A DNA stretch of 64,000 bases from CAVZCC01 sp963773765 (GTDB lineage Bacteria > Actinomycetota > Acidimicrobiia > Acidimicrobiales > Microtrichaceae). Below are positions 9,801 through 20,689 of this stretch, piece after piece. Location: the NCBI GenBank assembly GCA_963773765.1, contig CAVZCC010000006.1:620001-684000 (forward strand), in the 5' to 3' direction. Position numbers and translations under genes: made by a program. The number at the start of each line of letters is the position of its first letter. Positions within the stretch are counted from its first letter, which is position 1. The notes beneath the pieces are model-generated. The model did no database searches and was not told where the DNA came from. It was given only the letters and a program-made list of their open reading frames with translations.

Positions 9801-11192
9801 ATGATCACCCAGCCGTCGGGATTGCCGGACCGGTCCGGATCGGCCACCCTGTGGGTCGTGTCGGGTCGGGGCAAGGGCGAGCAACCGGTGGACGTCGGCG
9901 TGGACGACGTGGCCGCGCTGCGGACCCTGTTGCGCCGGGCGGACCCCTCGGCCCGACGGCTGGCGGTCGAGACCCTGGAGGACTGGCGTGGCGCCCGCCT
10001 GGACGCTCCCACCGCCTCTGCGGTCCTGCGGGCCGCCACCGCGGCCTACCCCTGGCTGAGCACGGACCGGACCGATCCCGCCGACCGCCTGGTCCGGCTC
10101 CTCTGGGCCGACCCGCAGCTGGTGCCAATCGGCGAGATCGAGGGCGCCTACCTCATCGCCGGGGACCGGGTCCGGAGGTCGCTGCTGCACCTGTTGGCAC
10201 TGCGCCGGGACCAGGACGGTCTGCGGGCGGTGGCGTTCCTCATCGGGACCGACGGCCCCGTCGACCTCCTCCCCCTGCCCACCACGGCGCTGCTGGACCC
10301 GCTGCTGGACCTGCCCGAGGCGGTGGAGCTGGCGCCCGCCCTGGCCCGGGTGGCCTCCCGGCGGGGGTGGGCCTGGCACGCCTGTGACCTGCTCTGCCGC
10401 CTGGCCGGCACGGACCGGTTGGCCCCGGAGGTGGCGGCCGACGTGGTGGCCACCGTGGCACCACTGGTGCTGGAGCTGGTGGACACCTGCGACCGGGTGG
10501 TGCTGGTGCCGGGGGAGCGCACTGATCCCACCCGGGCCGACCGGCACCGCATCGGTGCCCTGGTCCGGCTGCTGCATGCCATGGCGGGGGACCAGAGCGA
10601 CCGGCTGCTGTACCGGGTCCTGTCCGCGGTCGACCCCCGCGTGGCGGCGGGGGCCGCGGTGGCGCTGGTGGACCACGGCCGACCGGTCGCGCCCGAGCGC
10701 CTGGAGCTGGTGTGTCGGGACCCCGAGGCCCGGGCGTTGCTCCTGGACGGGCTGGACGACGTGGGTCGGGCCGACCTGGTGCCGGCACCGTTCGGACGCG
10801 GGCCGCAGCGGGCCGAGGCCGACCTGGTGCGGTGGCTCGTGTGCGAGACGGAGCTCGGCTCCCGGCCCGACGAGATCGAGTGGATCGGGGCGCTGCCCAT
10901 CGACGCCGGGGCCGACTCCCCGCCGCTGCGGGGCCTGGAGCCCGGTTCGCCGTGGGTGGGTGACGCCCACCTGTTCCGGTTCCGTGTCCGCGCCCCGCAC
11001 TGGTCCTGTGCCCGGGGCTGGATGGTGGGGGCGGCCGGTCCCTACCGGGCCGACGGGTCGCGGGGGAGCACCGTGGAGCCGTTCGCCTTCTCGCTCTACG
11101 ACGCGGAGGACGAGGACGGCCCGGACGGCCACCTGCGCGCCATCCTCCATGCCGTGTCGGTCTGGCCCGACGCCGGTGACGTGCCGGGGTGA
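9801..11192 (+). CDS. hypothetical protein, helical-repeat-like
   Basis: 463 residues from ATG 9801; a GTG at 9858 is an alternative start. No recognised family. The body (about residues 30-330) is a run of short amphipathic Leu/Ala-rich helices with Asp/Arg between them (VEAL-, LLDPLLDLPEAVELAPALAR, VAAGAAVALVDHG), which looks like an ARM/HEAT-type solenoid. The last 130 residues differ, with Trp- and Phe-rich beta-like segments (WVGDAHLFRFRVRAPHW). No signal peptide or membrane helix. Its stop overlaps the GTG of the metallo-beta-lactamase-fold gene, so the two are probably coupled. Confidence 0.65.
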   Translation: MITQPSGLPDRSGSATLWVVSGRGKGEQPVDVGVDDVAALRTLLRRADPSARRLAVETLEDWRGARLDAPTASAVLRAATAAYPWLSTDRTDPADRLVRLLWADPQLVPIGEIEGAYLIAGDRVRRSLLHLLALRRDQDGLRAVAFLIGTDGPVDLLPLPTTALLDPLLDLPEAVELAPALARVASRRGWAWHACDLLCRLAGTDRLAPEVAADVVATVAPLVLELVDTCDRVVLVPGERTDPTRADRHRIGALVRLLHAMAGDQSDRLLYRVLSAVDPRVAAGAAVALVDHGRPVAPERLELVCRDPEARALLLDGLDDVGRADLVPAPFGRGPQRAEADLVRWLVCETELGSRPDEIEWIGALPIDAGADSPPLRGLEPGSPWVGDAHLFRFRVRAPHWSCARGWMVGAAGPYRADGSRGSTVEPFAFSLYDAEDEDGPDGHLRAILHAVSVWPDAGDVPG

Positions 11193-12127
11193 CGGTGGGC
11201 TACACCACCGGGCTGCACGAGCTGGGCGACGGCCTGTTCGCCTACCTGCAACCCGACGGCTCGTGGGGGTGGTCCAACGCCGGCCTCGTCTGCGGTGACG
11301 GCGCCTCGCTGCTGGTGGACACGCTGTTCGACCTGGACCTGACCGCGGCGATGCTCGGTGCCATGGAACCCGTCACGGCGGGCAGGCCCATCTCCACCCT
11401 GGTGAACACCCACGCCAACGGAGACCACTGCTACGGCAACCAGCTGGTGGCCGGGGCGGAGGTCGTGGCCTCGGCCGCCACCGCGGCAGAGATGGACGAG
11501 GTGCCCCCGTCCCTGCTGGCCGCGATGGTGGAGGCCGACCTGGGCGACGACGCCCTCAACGCCTACGTGGCCGACGCGTTCGGGCCGTTCCGGTTCACCG
11601 GCATCGACGTGGTCCCGCCGAGCCGCACGTTCACCGGGACACTGGCCCTGGAGGTCGCAGGCACGGCGGTGGAGCTGGTGGAGGCGGGCCCGGCCCACAC
11701 CGCCGGTGACGTGATCGTCCACGTGCCGGGCGCGGCCACCGTGTTCGTCGGTGACCTGGCCTTCGTCGGGGGCACGCCGCTGGCGTGGGCCGGGCCGCTG
11801 TCGAACTGGTGCGACGCCATCGACCTGATCGGATCCTGGTCCCCGGCCACCGTGGTGCCCGGCCACGGCCCGGTGTGCACCATGACCGAGCTGGTGGAGG
11901 TCCGGGACTACCTCCGGTTCGTGGAGGAGGAGGCCACCGCCCGCTTCCGGGCCGGGATGCCGGCCGAGGAGGCTGCGGTCGACATCGACCTGGGCGGCTA
12001 CGCGGTGTGGGGCGAGCGGGAGCGCATCGCCATCAACGTGGACACGGTCTACCGCCACCTGGACCCCACCGCGGCGCCCACCGACGTGCTGACGCTGTTC
12101 CGCCGGATGGCGCACTACCCGCGCTGA
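11189..12127 (+). CDS. MBL-fold metallo-hydrolase
   Basis: 312 residues. The metal site reads NTHANGDHCYGNQLV: the usual H-x-H-x-D-H is H-x-N-x-D-H, so the second His is replaced by Asn, a variant known in one branch of the fold. Other ligands are in GPAHTAGDVIVH, FVGDLAF and VVPGHGPVC. The C-terminal 60 residues are helical. The substrate cannot be assigned; relatives annotated as glyoxalase-II-like or quinoprotein-relay proteins share the variant. GTG start at 11189 overlaps the upstream stop by 4 nt. Ends 14 bp before a shared hairpin with the convergent zinc-ribbon gene. Confidence 0.85.
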   Translation: MTVGYTTGLHELGDGLFAYLQPDGSWGWSNAGLVCGDGASLLVDTLFDLDLTAAMLGAMEPVTAGRPISTLVNTHANGDHCYGNQLVAGAEVVASAATAAEMDEVPPSLLAAMVEADLGDDALNAYVADAFGPFRFTGIDVVPPSRTFTGTLALEVAGTAVELVEAGPAHTAGDVIVHVPGAATVFVGDLAFVGGTPLAWAGPLSNWCDAIDLIGSWSPATVVPGHGPVCTMTELVEVRDYLRFVEEEATARFRAGMPAEEAAVDIDLGGYAVWGERERIAINVDTVYRHLDPTAAPTDVLTLFRRMAHYPR

Positions 12128-12140
12128 GGCGGGTCCGGCG

Positions 12141-12157
12141 GCGGGCCCGGGGCCCGC
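12141..12157. terminator. bidirectional hairpin between convergent genes
   Basis: 7-bp stem GCGGGCC/GGCCCGC with a 3-nt loop, exactly filling the gap between the MBL-fold gene (+) and the zinc-ribbon gene (-). Confidence 0.5.
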
Positions 12158-12715
12158 TCAGTAGGCGGTGACGGCGCGGCCGACCGAGTCCAGGGCCTGC
12201 AGCGCGCCGGGGTGGTTGGCCACCCGGCGGTACAGCCGCTCGGACAGCTCCCTGCCCTCCCGCTCGTCGGCCGCGGCCTCGATCCCGGCGCCGAACCGGG
12301 CGGTGATCTCCGCCTCGGCTGCGAGCTGCTCGGGTGTCGGCGGCGCGTCGGGCAGGTCCACGGGCAGCTCGTCCAGCTCGCCGGCGTCGAACCAGATGAA
12401 CTCGTTCTCCACGTCCACGTCGACCACGACGGTGCCGGTGCCGGGGCCGTCACCGGGCTCGCCCTCGGGGACCTCGTCGGCGTCGGCCTCGATCTCCACG
12501 CGGGCCATGGCCACACCGGTGAAGGGGCTGGGCAGCGGCCCCGGCCCCGCGGCCCGCGCCTTCTGCCACATCTGGGCGATCTCGTCCTCCTGCAACCGCT
12601 CGTAGGACTCGGACAGGGTCATGGCCAGGCCGTGGCCGGCCGGACAGGACCAGTGGTCCAGGGTGCCCGAACTGCCCAGCTGCAGCTCCACGCCACAGAT
12701 GGGGCAGTGGGGCAT
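12158..12715 (-). CDS. small zinc-ribbon protein
   Basis: 185 residues from ATG 12715. The N-terminus is a zinc ribbon of the TFIIB-like small domain type: MPHCPICGVELQLG followed by HWSCPAGHG, giving CxxC and a second Cys/His pair. The rest is acidic and helical, with no known domain. The frame stays open upstream of 12715 but overlaps the promoter region of the divergent oxygenase gene, so the zinc-ribbon Met is preferred. Function unknown. Confidence 0.72.
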   Translation of the reverse strand: MPHCPICGVELQLGSSGTLDHWSCPAGHGLAMTLSESYERLQEDEIAQMWQKARAAGPGPLPSPFTGVAMARVEIEADADEVPEGEPGDGPGTGTVVVDVDVENEFIWFDAGELDELPVDLPDAPPTPEQLAAEAEITARFGAGIEAAADEREGRELSERLYRRVANHPGALQALDSVGRAVTAY

Positions 12716-12814
12716 GGAGACGGGAACGGTCGGTCGATGGATACCCGCGTCGGTCGTCACCCTGCCCACGGTAACGAGGCTCCCCGGCGTTTCCACCGCC
12801 ACTAGGTTCGGGGC

Positions 12815-13841
12815 ATGGACGACGAGATCCTGGACGTCGACCTGCTCGCCTTCGAGCACGGTGACGCGGCGTCCCGCCGGGCGGTGGTGGACGGCGTCAT
12901 GCGCAGCCTCACCACCGGCTTCGTGTTCACCAGCCACGACCTGTCCGAGGACCTGCTCGACACCGCCTACGGGATGCTGGCCCGGTTCTTCTCCCTCCCG
13001 CAGGAGGACAAGGCGGCGCTACGTGGCCCCGGGCTCGCACGGCCAGACCGGCTACACCGGCCTGCTGGTGGAGACCGCCGCCACCTCGGACGCGCCGGAC
13101 TGGAAGGAGATGCTCAACTGGGGCCGGGACCTTCCCGCCGGGCATCCCCTCCGCCGCCGGTACCCGCACCGCTACATGGACCAGGTCCTGCCCGAGGCCG
13201 CCGTGCCCGGGGATCACCGCCGTGCTGGTCGAGTTCCACGACCGGGTGGCGGAGCTGCAGCGCCGGTTCCTGCGCGATCATCGCCGTCGGCCTGGGCGTC
13301 CACGAGTCGCTTCTTCGACGCCGATGCTGCGGGACGGGACGACGCTCACCCGGGCCATCCGCTACCCGCCCATGGGCCAGGCGCCCGAGGGTGGGGCCGG
13401 ACCCCACGTGTGGGCCGGGGCGCACGGCGACATCAACCTCACCACCGCACTGCCCCGGGCGACGGCCCGGGGCCTGCAGGTGCTGGTGGGCGGGACCGAC
13501 GGCGCCGACGGGTCGGTCGATGGTGACGGTGCCTGGGTGGACGCCGTGCCGCCGGCGGGCCACGTCATCATCAACACCGGCATCATGCTGGAGCGCCTGA
13601 CCAACGGGGTCATCCCGGTGGGGGTGCACCGGGTGGTGGCGGAGCCGGACCAGTCCGAGGAGCGCTACTCCGTGGTGCAGTTCTGCCACCCGACGCCGTG
13701 GACGATCCTGTCGCCCGTGGCGTCCTGCGTCGGCCCGGACCGGCCGCAGCGCTACGCCGGCATCGAGGCCGGCGACCTGCTGGACGAGGTGATCTACGAG
13801 ATCAACCTGGTGGAGGACGCCCGACGGGTGGAGGAGGGCAC

Positions 13842-13845
<4 letters not shown>
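12815..13845 (+). CDS. Fe(II)/2-oxoglutarate oxygenase, isopenicillin N synthase-like
   Basis: About 340 residues after frame repair. The N-terminal DIOX_N-like part is readable (GFVFTSHDLSEDLLDTAYGM), and the catalytic domain has the iron ligands H-x-D in WAGAHGDINL and a distal His in VPVGVHRVV, with the 2-oxoglutarate-binding R-x-S in EERYSVVQF. Five quadruplet codons break the frame (GCGC 13016, CCCG 13206, CGCG 13273, TCGC 13307, GCCG 13320), each carrying two alternative third bases. Reading them as Ala, Pro, Arg, Ser and Ala gives one continuous protein, so this is probably an intact gene. The stop overlaps the GTG of the crotonase gene. Substrate unknown. Confidence 0.8.
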
Positions 13846-14623
<778 letters not shown>

Positions 14624-14673
14624 GCACCGCCGGCACCAGCGACCAACAGCAGGAACCACGAACAAGGAGTCCC

Positions 14674-16610
14674 ATGACCGATCCGGAGCTGTTCCCCAAG
14701 GACGCCACCGATGCCACCGGCGCGGCCAATGCCGCCGTGGCGGCGTCGTTGCCGCTGGACGACCCGACCGACCGCGGCCTGGCCGAGCGGGGACGGGTCG
14801 CCACCGGCTCGGTGCGGCAGATCCCCGGTCCGGGCGGGGCGGGCGTGGTGTGGGACCTGGACGCGTGGGCCTTCCTGGATGGCCGAGGCACCACCCACCG
14901 TGAACCCCAGCCTGTGGCGGCAGTCCCAGCTGTGCGCCGTCGAGGGCCTGTTCGAGGTGGTGCGACGGCATCTAGCAGGTCCGCGGCTTCGACCTGTCCA
15001 ACGTCACGTTCGTGGCCGGGGACACCGGCTGGATCGTGATCGACCCGCTGACCAGCGCGGAGACGGCCCGGGCCGCCCTGGACCTGGTCGACCGAGCACC
15101 TGGGTGAGCGGCCCGTGGTGGCGGTGATCTACACCCACAGCCACGTCGACCACTTCGCCGGCGTGCGGGGCATCGTGGAGCGAGGCCGACGTGCGGGCCG
15201 GCACGGTGCGCATCATCGCCCCGGCGGGGTTCCTGGAGGCGGCCATCTCCGAGAACGTGATCGCCGGCAACGTCATGACCCGGCGGGCGACCTACATGTA
15301 CGGCGCCCTCCTGCCCAAGGGGCCGCAGGGGCTCGTGGGCAGCGGGCTGGGCCAGACCACCCCGCTGGGCACCTTCGGCCTGATCGCCCCCACGGAGGTG
15401 GTCGGCGCCACCGGCACGGAGCTGGTGGTCGACGGCGTGCGGATCGAGTTCCAGATCACCCCCGGGCACCGAGGCGCCGGCCGAGATGAACTTCCTACTT
15501 CCCGGACCACCGGGCGCTGTGCATGGCCGAGAACTGCACCGCCACGTTCCACAACGTGTACACGCCCCGCGGCGCCCAGATCCGCGACGCGCTGGCCTGG
15601 GCGATGTACATCGACGAGTCCATCGAGCTCTACGCCGAGCGGGCCGACGTGTCCTTCGCCAGCCACCACTGGCCCCGGTGGGGCGCCGACGCCCTGCGCG
15701 ACCACCTGGAGAAGCAGCGCGACCTCTACCGCTACCTGCACGACCAGACCATGCGCCTGGCCAACCACGGGCCACACCACGCTCGAGATCGCCGAGGAGC
15801 TGGAGCTGCCGGCCGAGCGCTGGGCGACGAGTTCTTCAACCGCGGCTACTACGGCACGCTCAGCCACAACGTGAAGGCGGTGTACCAGAAGTACCTGGGC
15901 TGGTTCGACGGCAACCCGGCCAACCTGCACCCGCTGCCGCCGGTCGAGGCCGGCGTCCGCTACGTGGAGTTCATGGGCGGCGCCGACGCGGTGCTGGCCA
16001 AGGCCCGGGAGTCCTTCGACCGGCGGGCGAGTACCGCTGGGTGGCCCAGGTGCGTGAACCACGTGGTGTTCGCCGACCCCGGGAACATGGCCGCCCGCGC
16101 CCTGGCCAGGCCGACGCCCTGGAGCAGCTCGGCTACCAGGCCGAGTCCGGTCCGTGGCGGTCCTTCTACCTGACCGGCGCCCAGGAGCTGCGCCACGGCC
16201 CGCCGCCCATCGAGGTGCCGAGCACCGCCCAGCACGACGTCATCTCGGCCATGACGGTGGAGATGCTGCTGCAGTTCCTGGGCGTGCGACTCAACGGCCC
16301 CCGGGCCGCCGGCGTGTCCCTGGCGTTCACCCTGGAGGTGACCGACGGGGGACCGGCCGGCTCACCGGAGGCCGTGTCGGTCGGCGTGCGCCACGGTGCG
16401 CTGCACCACACCCGGGGCCGGCCCCACCCGTCGCCCGACGTGACCGTCCGCCTGACCAAGGCCGCCCTGGTGGAGGCGGTGGCCGCCGGCCGGCTCGACG
16501 TGCTGGGTGGGCCGGGACGACGTGGACTGGAGGGTCGGGTCGAGGCGCTGGGCGAGTTCTCGGACCTGCTCGACACCTTCGAGCTGTTCTTCCCGATCGT
16601 CACCCCCTGA
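14674..16610 (+). CDS. alkyl sulfatase (SdsA/BDS1-type MBL-fold)
   Basis: About 645 residues after repair, the usual length for linear alkyl sulfatases. The zinc motif THSHVDHFAG is intact, followed by the second-site segment MAENCTATFHNVYTPRGAQ and a C-terminal SCP2-like domain (from ISAMTVEMLLQFLGVRLNGP). These enzymes hydrolyse secondary or primary alkyl sulfates. There is no signal peptide, so it would act in the cytoplasm. Good ribosome-binding site (AAGGAG) before ATG 14674. The frame is broken by eight quadruplet and three two-base codons (14881 to 16107), each at a third codon position, plus one in-frame TAG near 14970 where Tyr would be expected. That TAG is the only lesion not explained by third-base doubling. 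Confidence 0.82.
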
Positions 16611-16646
16611 CCGTGTGCGTACTGGTGCCCGGTCACGGTGGCGGCG

Positions 16647-17716
16647 TCAGCGCATCGTGCCCGTGCCGCCGATGAGCGGGAGGTCCAGCACCGACAGCAG
16701 CCCGGGCCGGGCCGCGCACACGGCGGGGATGGCGTTGACGATGCGGCCGGCGGTGCCGACCAGGCCGGCGGTGTTGTGGTCGCCGTCGTCGCCCATCATC
16801 TGCAGGTCGAGCGTGTAGTTCGGGTTGCCGGTCACGATCACCCGGTAGCCCGAGTGCCCGGCGGGCTGCGGCCAGTCGGGGGCCAGCGTCGTCGTCCAGG
16901 CGGGTGACGTGCTCCAGCACGACGCGGGCCTCGCCGTCGACGACGCCCTGCAGCTCGAAGCGCAGCGCGGCGGTCGTGCCCGCCTCCACCACACCGAAGC
17001 CCAGGTCGATGTCGCTCCGGGCGCGGGCAGCCGCTCGTGGACCTCGACGCATCTCGGTCGATCTCGACGCCCAGGCCGGCGGCGATGGCCCGTGACCACG
17101 CCGCCCCAGGCGAAGCTGAGCACGCCCGGCACCAGCAGCAGCGGCGTGGCGTCCAGCGCCTGGCCGAAGCCCATCGTGCCGAACAGCACCTCGGGCTGGG
17201 CGTAGGTGTTGTAGTTGACGATCTCCATCACCCGGACCGTGTCGACGTACTCGCAGGTGCCGGTCAGCACCAGCGGCAGCAGGTCGTTGGCGAAGCCGGG
17301 GTCGATGCCGGAGGTGAACATCGAGGTGCCGCCGGTGGTGCAGGCGTCCTCGAGCGGGGCCCGCATCTGCGGATCGACGTGGTCGGGGAAGAGCAGCGGC
17401 ACCACCGATGAGGACACCACGTTCGCGCCGGAGGCCAGGATGCGGGCCATGTCGTCGATCGCCTCGGTGGGGCGCAGGTCCGCGGTCGCGGTGTAGCAGA
17501 CGCAGTCGGCGTCGAGCGCCAGCAGCGGCGTCGACGTCGTTGGTGGCGGCCACGCCCAGCGGCTCGATGCCCACCAGTTCGCCGGCGTCCCGGCCGACCT
17601 TGTCCTCGCTGTGGACCCACAGGCCCGACCAGCTCCAGGTCGGGGTGCTCGGCGATCAGCCGGACGGCGTGGTGGCCGACGTTGCCGGTGCTCCACTGGA
17701 TGACGCGGTACGTCAC
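16647..17716 (-). CDS. dihydrodipicolinate-reductase-like NAD(P)-binding protein
   Basis: About 355 residues after repair. The N-terminal Rossmann segment YRVIQWSTGNVGHHAVRLI and the following ELVG-LWVHSEDKVGRDAGE match the family of actinobacterial DapB-N-like oxidoreductases related to 2,4-diaminopentanoate dehydrogenase. These are not the lysine-pathway enzyme. GTG 17716 is preferred because a GGGGGAA ribosome-binding site lies upstream. Frame breaks (near 17635, 17530, 17090, 17060, 17050 and 16890) are again doubled third bases. Convergent with the alkyl sulfatase gene (36-bp gap). Confidence 0.75.
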
Positions 17717-17782
17717 GTTCTGTTCCCCCTGGTCGATGCCCGTCACCGCGGGTCGCGGGTCCTCGGGTGTGCGGACCGCAAC

Positions 17783-18811
17783 CTACCCCCGGGCCAGGAA
17801 GTCCCGGACCTCGTCGATGGTCCGGTCCAGGTCGGGGGTGTGGCCCTGGGCGTTCTCGGGTCCGTCGGAGATGACGAGGAGCAGGAAGCGGTCCCCGATG
17901 CCGGCCTGCTCGTACGCGGCCTGCACCGCCTCGCCCTGGGCCGGGGCGGCCCACGGGTCCAGTGCGCCGTGCACGGCCACGAGCGGTGCCGCCGCGGGCG
18001 TCACGTGGGGCGGCACCGATGCCTGGGCCATCAGCTCCGGGCACGTCACGCTGCAGCCCAGGTACTGGTCCACGCTCATGCCCATCCACCCTGCCTGGTT
18101 GAAGGTGGCCAGGTCGCTCACCGGTGCCAGAGCCACGCCCCGGGTGATGGAGGAGTCCTGGGCCGCCAGGTCGGCCGGCAGACCGGTCGGTTCCAGTTCC
18201 GGGTCGCCGGCGGTGGTGGCCAGCAGCTGCACCAGGTTGGCGCCCATGGAGTGGCCCGCCGCTGCCACCCGGGCCGGGTCCCAGTCCTGGCTCGCGGCGT
18301 TGGCCTTGACCCAACGCACCGCCCGCTTGGCGTCGAGCAGGCCCGTCGGGAACCGGTTGGCACCGTCCGTGGTGGCCAGGCGGTAGTTGGCCGACACGAT
18401 GTCCCAGCCGTCGTCCAGGAACGCCTCCAGGTCCTCGGGGACCTCCTGGGCCTTGTCCCCGGCCACACCGCCGCCGCCGTGCAGCCACACCATGACCGGG
18501 TTGGGCCCGGGCCGGGGGGACCGGTAGATGTCCAGCTGTTGGGAGCCCCCGCAGTCGGCGTCGACATCGCCGCAGCCGGCCACCGGTCCGTAGGCGATGT
18601 CCAACTCGTCCGGGGGCCGCAGCGTGGTGGGGGTGGGCGTCGCCTCGTCATCGCCCCAGCTGCACCCGCCCAGCAGCAGGCCGGGAACCACGAGCGCGGC
18701 CAGGAGCACGCCGGCGGCCGCGGTCCGGCCCGGTCGGGGGCGGACGACGCGGCGGGGGAAGGGGGTCCACCGCACCGCAGCAGGCTCCAACGCCCGGCGA
18801 TCCGGCGTCAA
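17783..18811 (-). CDS. alpha/beta hydrolase lipoprotein (esterase-like)
   Basis: 342 residues. A twin-Arg-containing basic N-terminus precedes a hydrophobic segment and the lipobox LLLGGCSW (Cys about residue 50), so it should be a membrane-anchored lipoprotein facing outward. The catalytic domain has the oxyanion motif WLHGGGG, nucleophile elbow AAGHSMGANL, and a late Asp/His pair (HGALDPW and GHTPD). This is the carboxylesterase/HSL-like pattern. Substrate unknown. No frame breaks, in contrast to its left-hand neighbour. Confidence 0.85.
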   Translation of the reverse strand: MTPDRRALEPAAVRWTPFPRRVVRPRPGRTAAAGVLLAALVVPGLLLGGCSWGDDEATPTPTTLRPPDELDIAYGPVAGCGDVDADCGGSQQLDIYRSPRPGPNPVMVWLHGGGGVAGDKAQEVPEDLEAFLDDGWDIVSANYRLATTDGANRFPTGLLDAKRAVRWVKANAASQDWDPARVAAAGHSMGANLVQLLATTAGDPELEPTGLPADLAAQDSSITRGVALAPVSDLATFNQAGWMGMSVDQYLGCSVTCPELMAQASVPPHVTPAAAPLVAVHGALDPWAAPAQGEAVQAAYEQAGIGDRFLLLVISDGPENAQGHTPDLDRTIDEVRDFLARG

Positions 18812-18831
18812 GGCGGGCGGGGTCGGGCAGG

Positions 18832-19860
18832 ATGTGGCCTGTGAACACCGCCAGCTCGTCGGACCGGCCCACCATCGTGCTGTCCATGATGGACGGCCTA
18901 CGGGACTACGCCTTCACGCCGGACCAGCTGGCCCGGCTCGCTGCGGTGGGGGACCTGCTGGAACCGGAGCCGCTCGCGGACCTGACCGGTGACCGGGCCC
19001 GGGACCTGCTGGCCCGGGCGCAGGTCCTGGTGGGGCACTGGGGGTGCCCGACGCTCACACCGGAGGTGATGGCGCTGGCCCCGTCGCTCCGGCTGTTCGC
19101 CTACGCGGCCGGGACCGTCAAGTGGCAGGTGACCGACGCGGTGTGGGACCGGGGGGTCGTGGTCACCTCGGCCGCCGCCGGCAATGCCGTGCCGGTGGCC
19201 GAGTACACCCTGGCCGCCATCCTGCTGGCCAACAAGGGCGTGTTCGCGTTCGCAGCCCGCGAGCGCGACCCGGACGCCGTGGTCCCGCTGGACGCCGGGC
19301 GCATCGGCAACGTGGGCAAGCGGGTCGGCCTGGTCGGCGCGTCGCACGTCGGGCGCCTGGTCATCGACCTGCTCCGGCCCTTCGACCTGGAGGTGGCGGT
19401 GGCCGATCCGTTCCTCCCGGCGGAGGAGGCGGCGGAGCTGGGCGTGGCCAAGATGGAGCTCGACGAGCTGTGTGCGTGGTGCGACCTGCTGAGCCTGCAC
19501 GCGCCGGACATCGAGTCGACCAAGGGCATGATCGGGCCGGCCCAGCTGGCAGCGCTGGCCGACGGGGTGACGCTGGTGAACACCGCCCGTGGCGCCCTGG
19601 TGGACCCCGACGCCCTCCTGGCCGAACTGTCCTCCGGCCGGCTCTCCGCGGTGCTCGACGTGACCGAGCCGGAGCCACTGCCGGCCGACTCGCCACTGCG
19701 GGCGCTGCCCAACGTGGTCCTCACCCCGCACGTGGCCGGCGCCATGGGCAACGAGATGGTGCGCCTGGGGGAGCTGGCGGTCGAGGAGGTGGAGCGCTTC
19801 GCCCGGGGTGACGCGCCCCGCTTCCCGGTGGTGCGGGCCGACCTGGACCGCATCGCATGA
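18832..19860 (+). CDS. D-isomer-specific 2-hydroxyacid dehydrogenase
   Basis: 342 residues. The NAD-binding loop is VGLVGASHVGRLVIDLL (about residues 163-179). The catalytic Arg is in NTARGALVDPDALL, Glu in DVTEPEPLPADSPL and His in LTPHVAGAMGN. The enzyme family reduces 2-keto acids or oxidises D-2-hydroxyacids; the exact substrate is open. The start could be ATG 18832 or GTG 18841. The next gene (sugar isomerase-like) begins 13 bp after the stop on the same strand, suggesting a two-gene operon for a sugar-acid pathway. Confidence 0.9.
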   Translation: MWPVNTASSSDRPTIVLSMMDGLRDYAFTPDQLARLAAVGDLLEPEPLADLTGDRARDLLARAQVLVGHWGCPTLTPEVMALAPSLRLFAYAAGTVKWQVTDAVWDRGVVVTSAAAGNAVPVAEYTLAAILLANKGVFAFAARERDPDAVVPLDAGRIGNVGKRVGLVGASHVGRLVIDLLRPFDLEVAVADPFLPAEEAAELGVAKMELDELCAWCDLLSLHAPDIESTKGMIGPAQLAALADGVTLVNTARGALVDPDALLAELSSGRLSAVLDVTEPEPLPADSPLRALPNVVLTPHVAGAMGNEMVRLGELAVEEVERFARGDAPRFPVVRADLDRIA

Positions 19861-19873
19861 GGGGCCATGCCGC

Positions 19874-20689
19874 GTGAACGGGTTCCGGGCCGGGCTGTGC
19901 ACGGTGTCGTTCCGGGCCCTGTCCCCCGGCGAGGTGGTGGCGTGCGCGGCCGGCGCCGGGGTGCAGGCCCTGGAGTGGGGCGGCGACGTCCACGTCCCCC
20001 ACGGTGACCTGGCCGCCGCCGACCGAGCCGCCGCCCTCAGCGCGGACGCCGGCCTGGAGGTCGTGTCCTACGGGTCGTACCTGTTCCTGGACCAGCACGT
20101 GGATGCCGATCTGCCCGTCGTGCTGGACACGGCCCAGGCCCTGGGGGCACCAGGGGTGCGGGTGTGGTGTGCATTCGGGGTGGAGCCGTCGGCGACCGAT
20201 CAGGAACGGACCGTGGTCACCCGTGCCGCGTCGACCGCGGCCGCCGCGGCGCTCGACCGGGGCCTCACCCTGACGCTGGAGTTCCACGCCGGCACGCTCA
20301 CCGCCGATGCGGTGTCGGCCCGGAGGTTGCTGGACGACGTCGGCTCGCCTGTGTTGTTCGCGGCGTGGCAGCCGCCGTACTGGGCACCACGCACCCCGGC
20401 AGGGGAGGACGCCGACATCGGCGCGCTGGCCCCGGACCTGGCCCACGTCCACGTCTACGACTGGGATGCGGACCTGTCCCGGCACCAGCTGGAGCGCTCG
20501 GAGGCCCGCTGGGCCCGGCGCCTGCGGGCTGCGGCCGGGGCGGGGGAGCGGGCGGAGCGGGCGGGGGTGCCGCGCAGTGCGCTGGTCGAGTTCGTCCCCG
20601 GCGACGATCCGCTGAACCTGGCGACGGAGGTCGCCACCCTGCGCCGCTGCCTCACCGCGGCTGGCGTCGGCTCCGTCCGCCCGTGGTGA
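19874..20689 (+). CDS. sugar phosphate isomerase/epimerase-like TIM barrel
   Basis: 271 residues from GTG 19874. The N-terminal GLCTVSFRALSPGEVVACAA, the strand motif ALEWGGDVHVPHGD, and the metal-binding Glu/His in LTLEFHAGTLT and HVHVYDWDAD match AP-endonuclease-2-type barrels (xylose isomerase-like). It follows the hydroxyacid dehydrogenase by 13 bp, so both probably act on one sugar or sugar acid. The 3' end overlaps the convergent glycosyltransferase gene by 38 bp. No frame breaks. Confidence 0.82.
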   Translation: MNGFRAGLCTVSFRALSPGEVVACAAGAGVQALEWGGDVHVPHGDLAAADRAAALSADAGLEVVSYGSYLFLDQHVDADLPVVLDTAQALGAPGVRVWCAFGVEPSATDQERTVVTRAASTAAAAALDRGLTLTLEFHAGTLTADAVSARRLLDDVGSPVLFAAWQPPYWAPRTPAGEDADIGALAPDLAHVHVYDWDADLSRHQLERSEARWARRLRAAAGAGERAERAGVPRSALVEFVPGDDPLNLATEVATLRRCLTAAGVGSVRPW

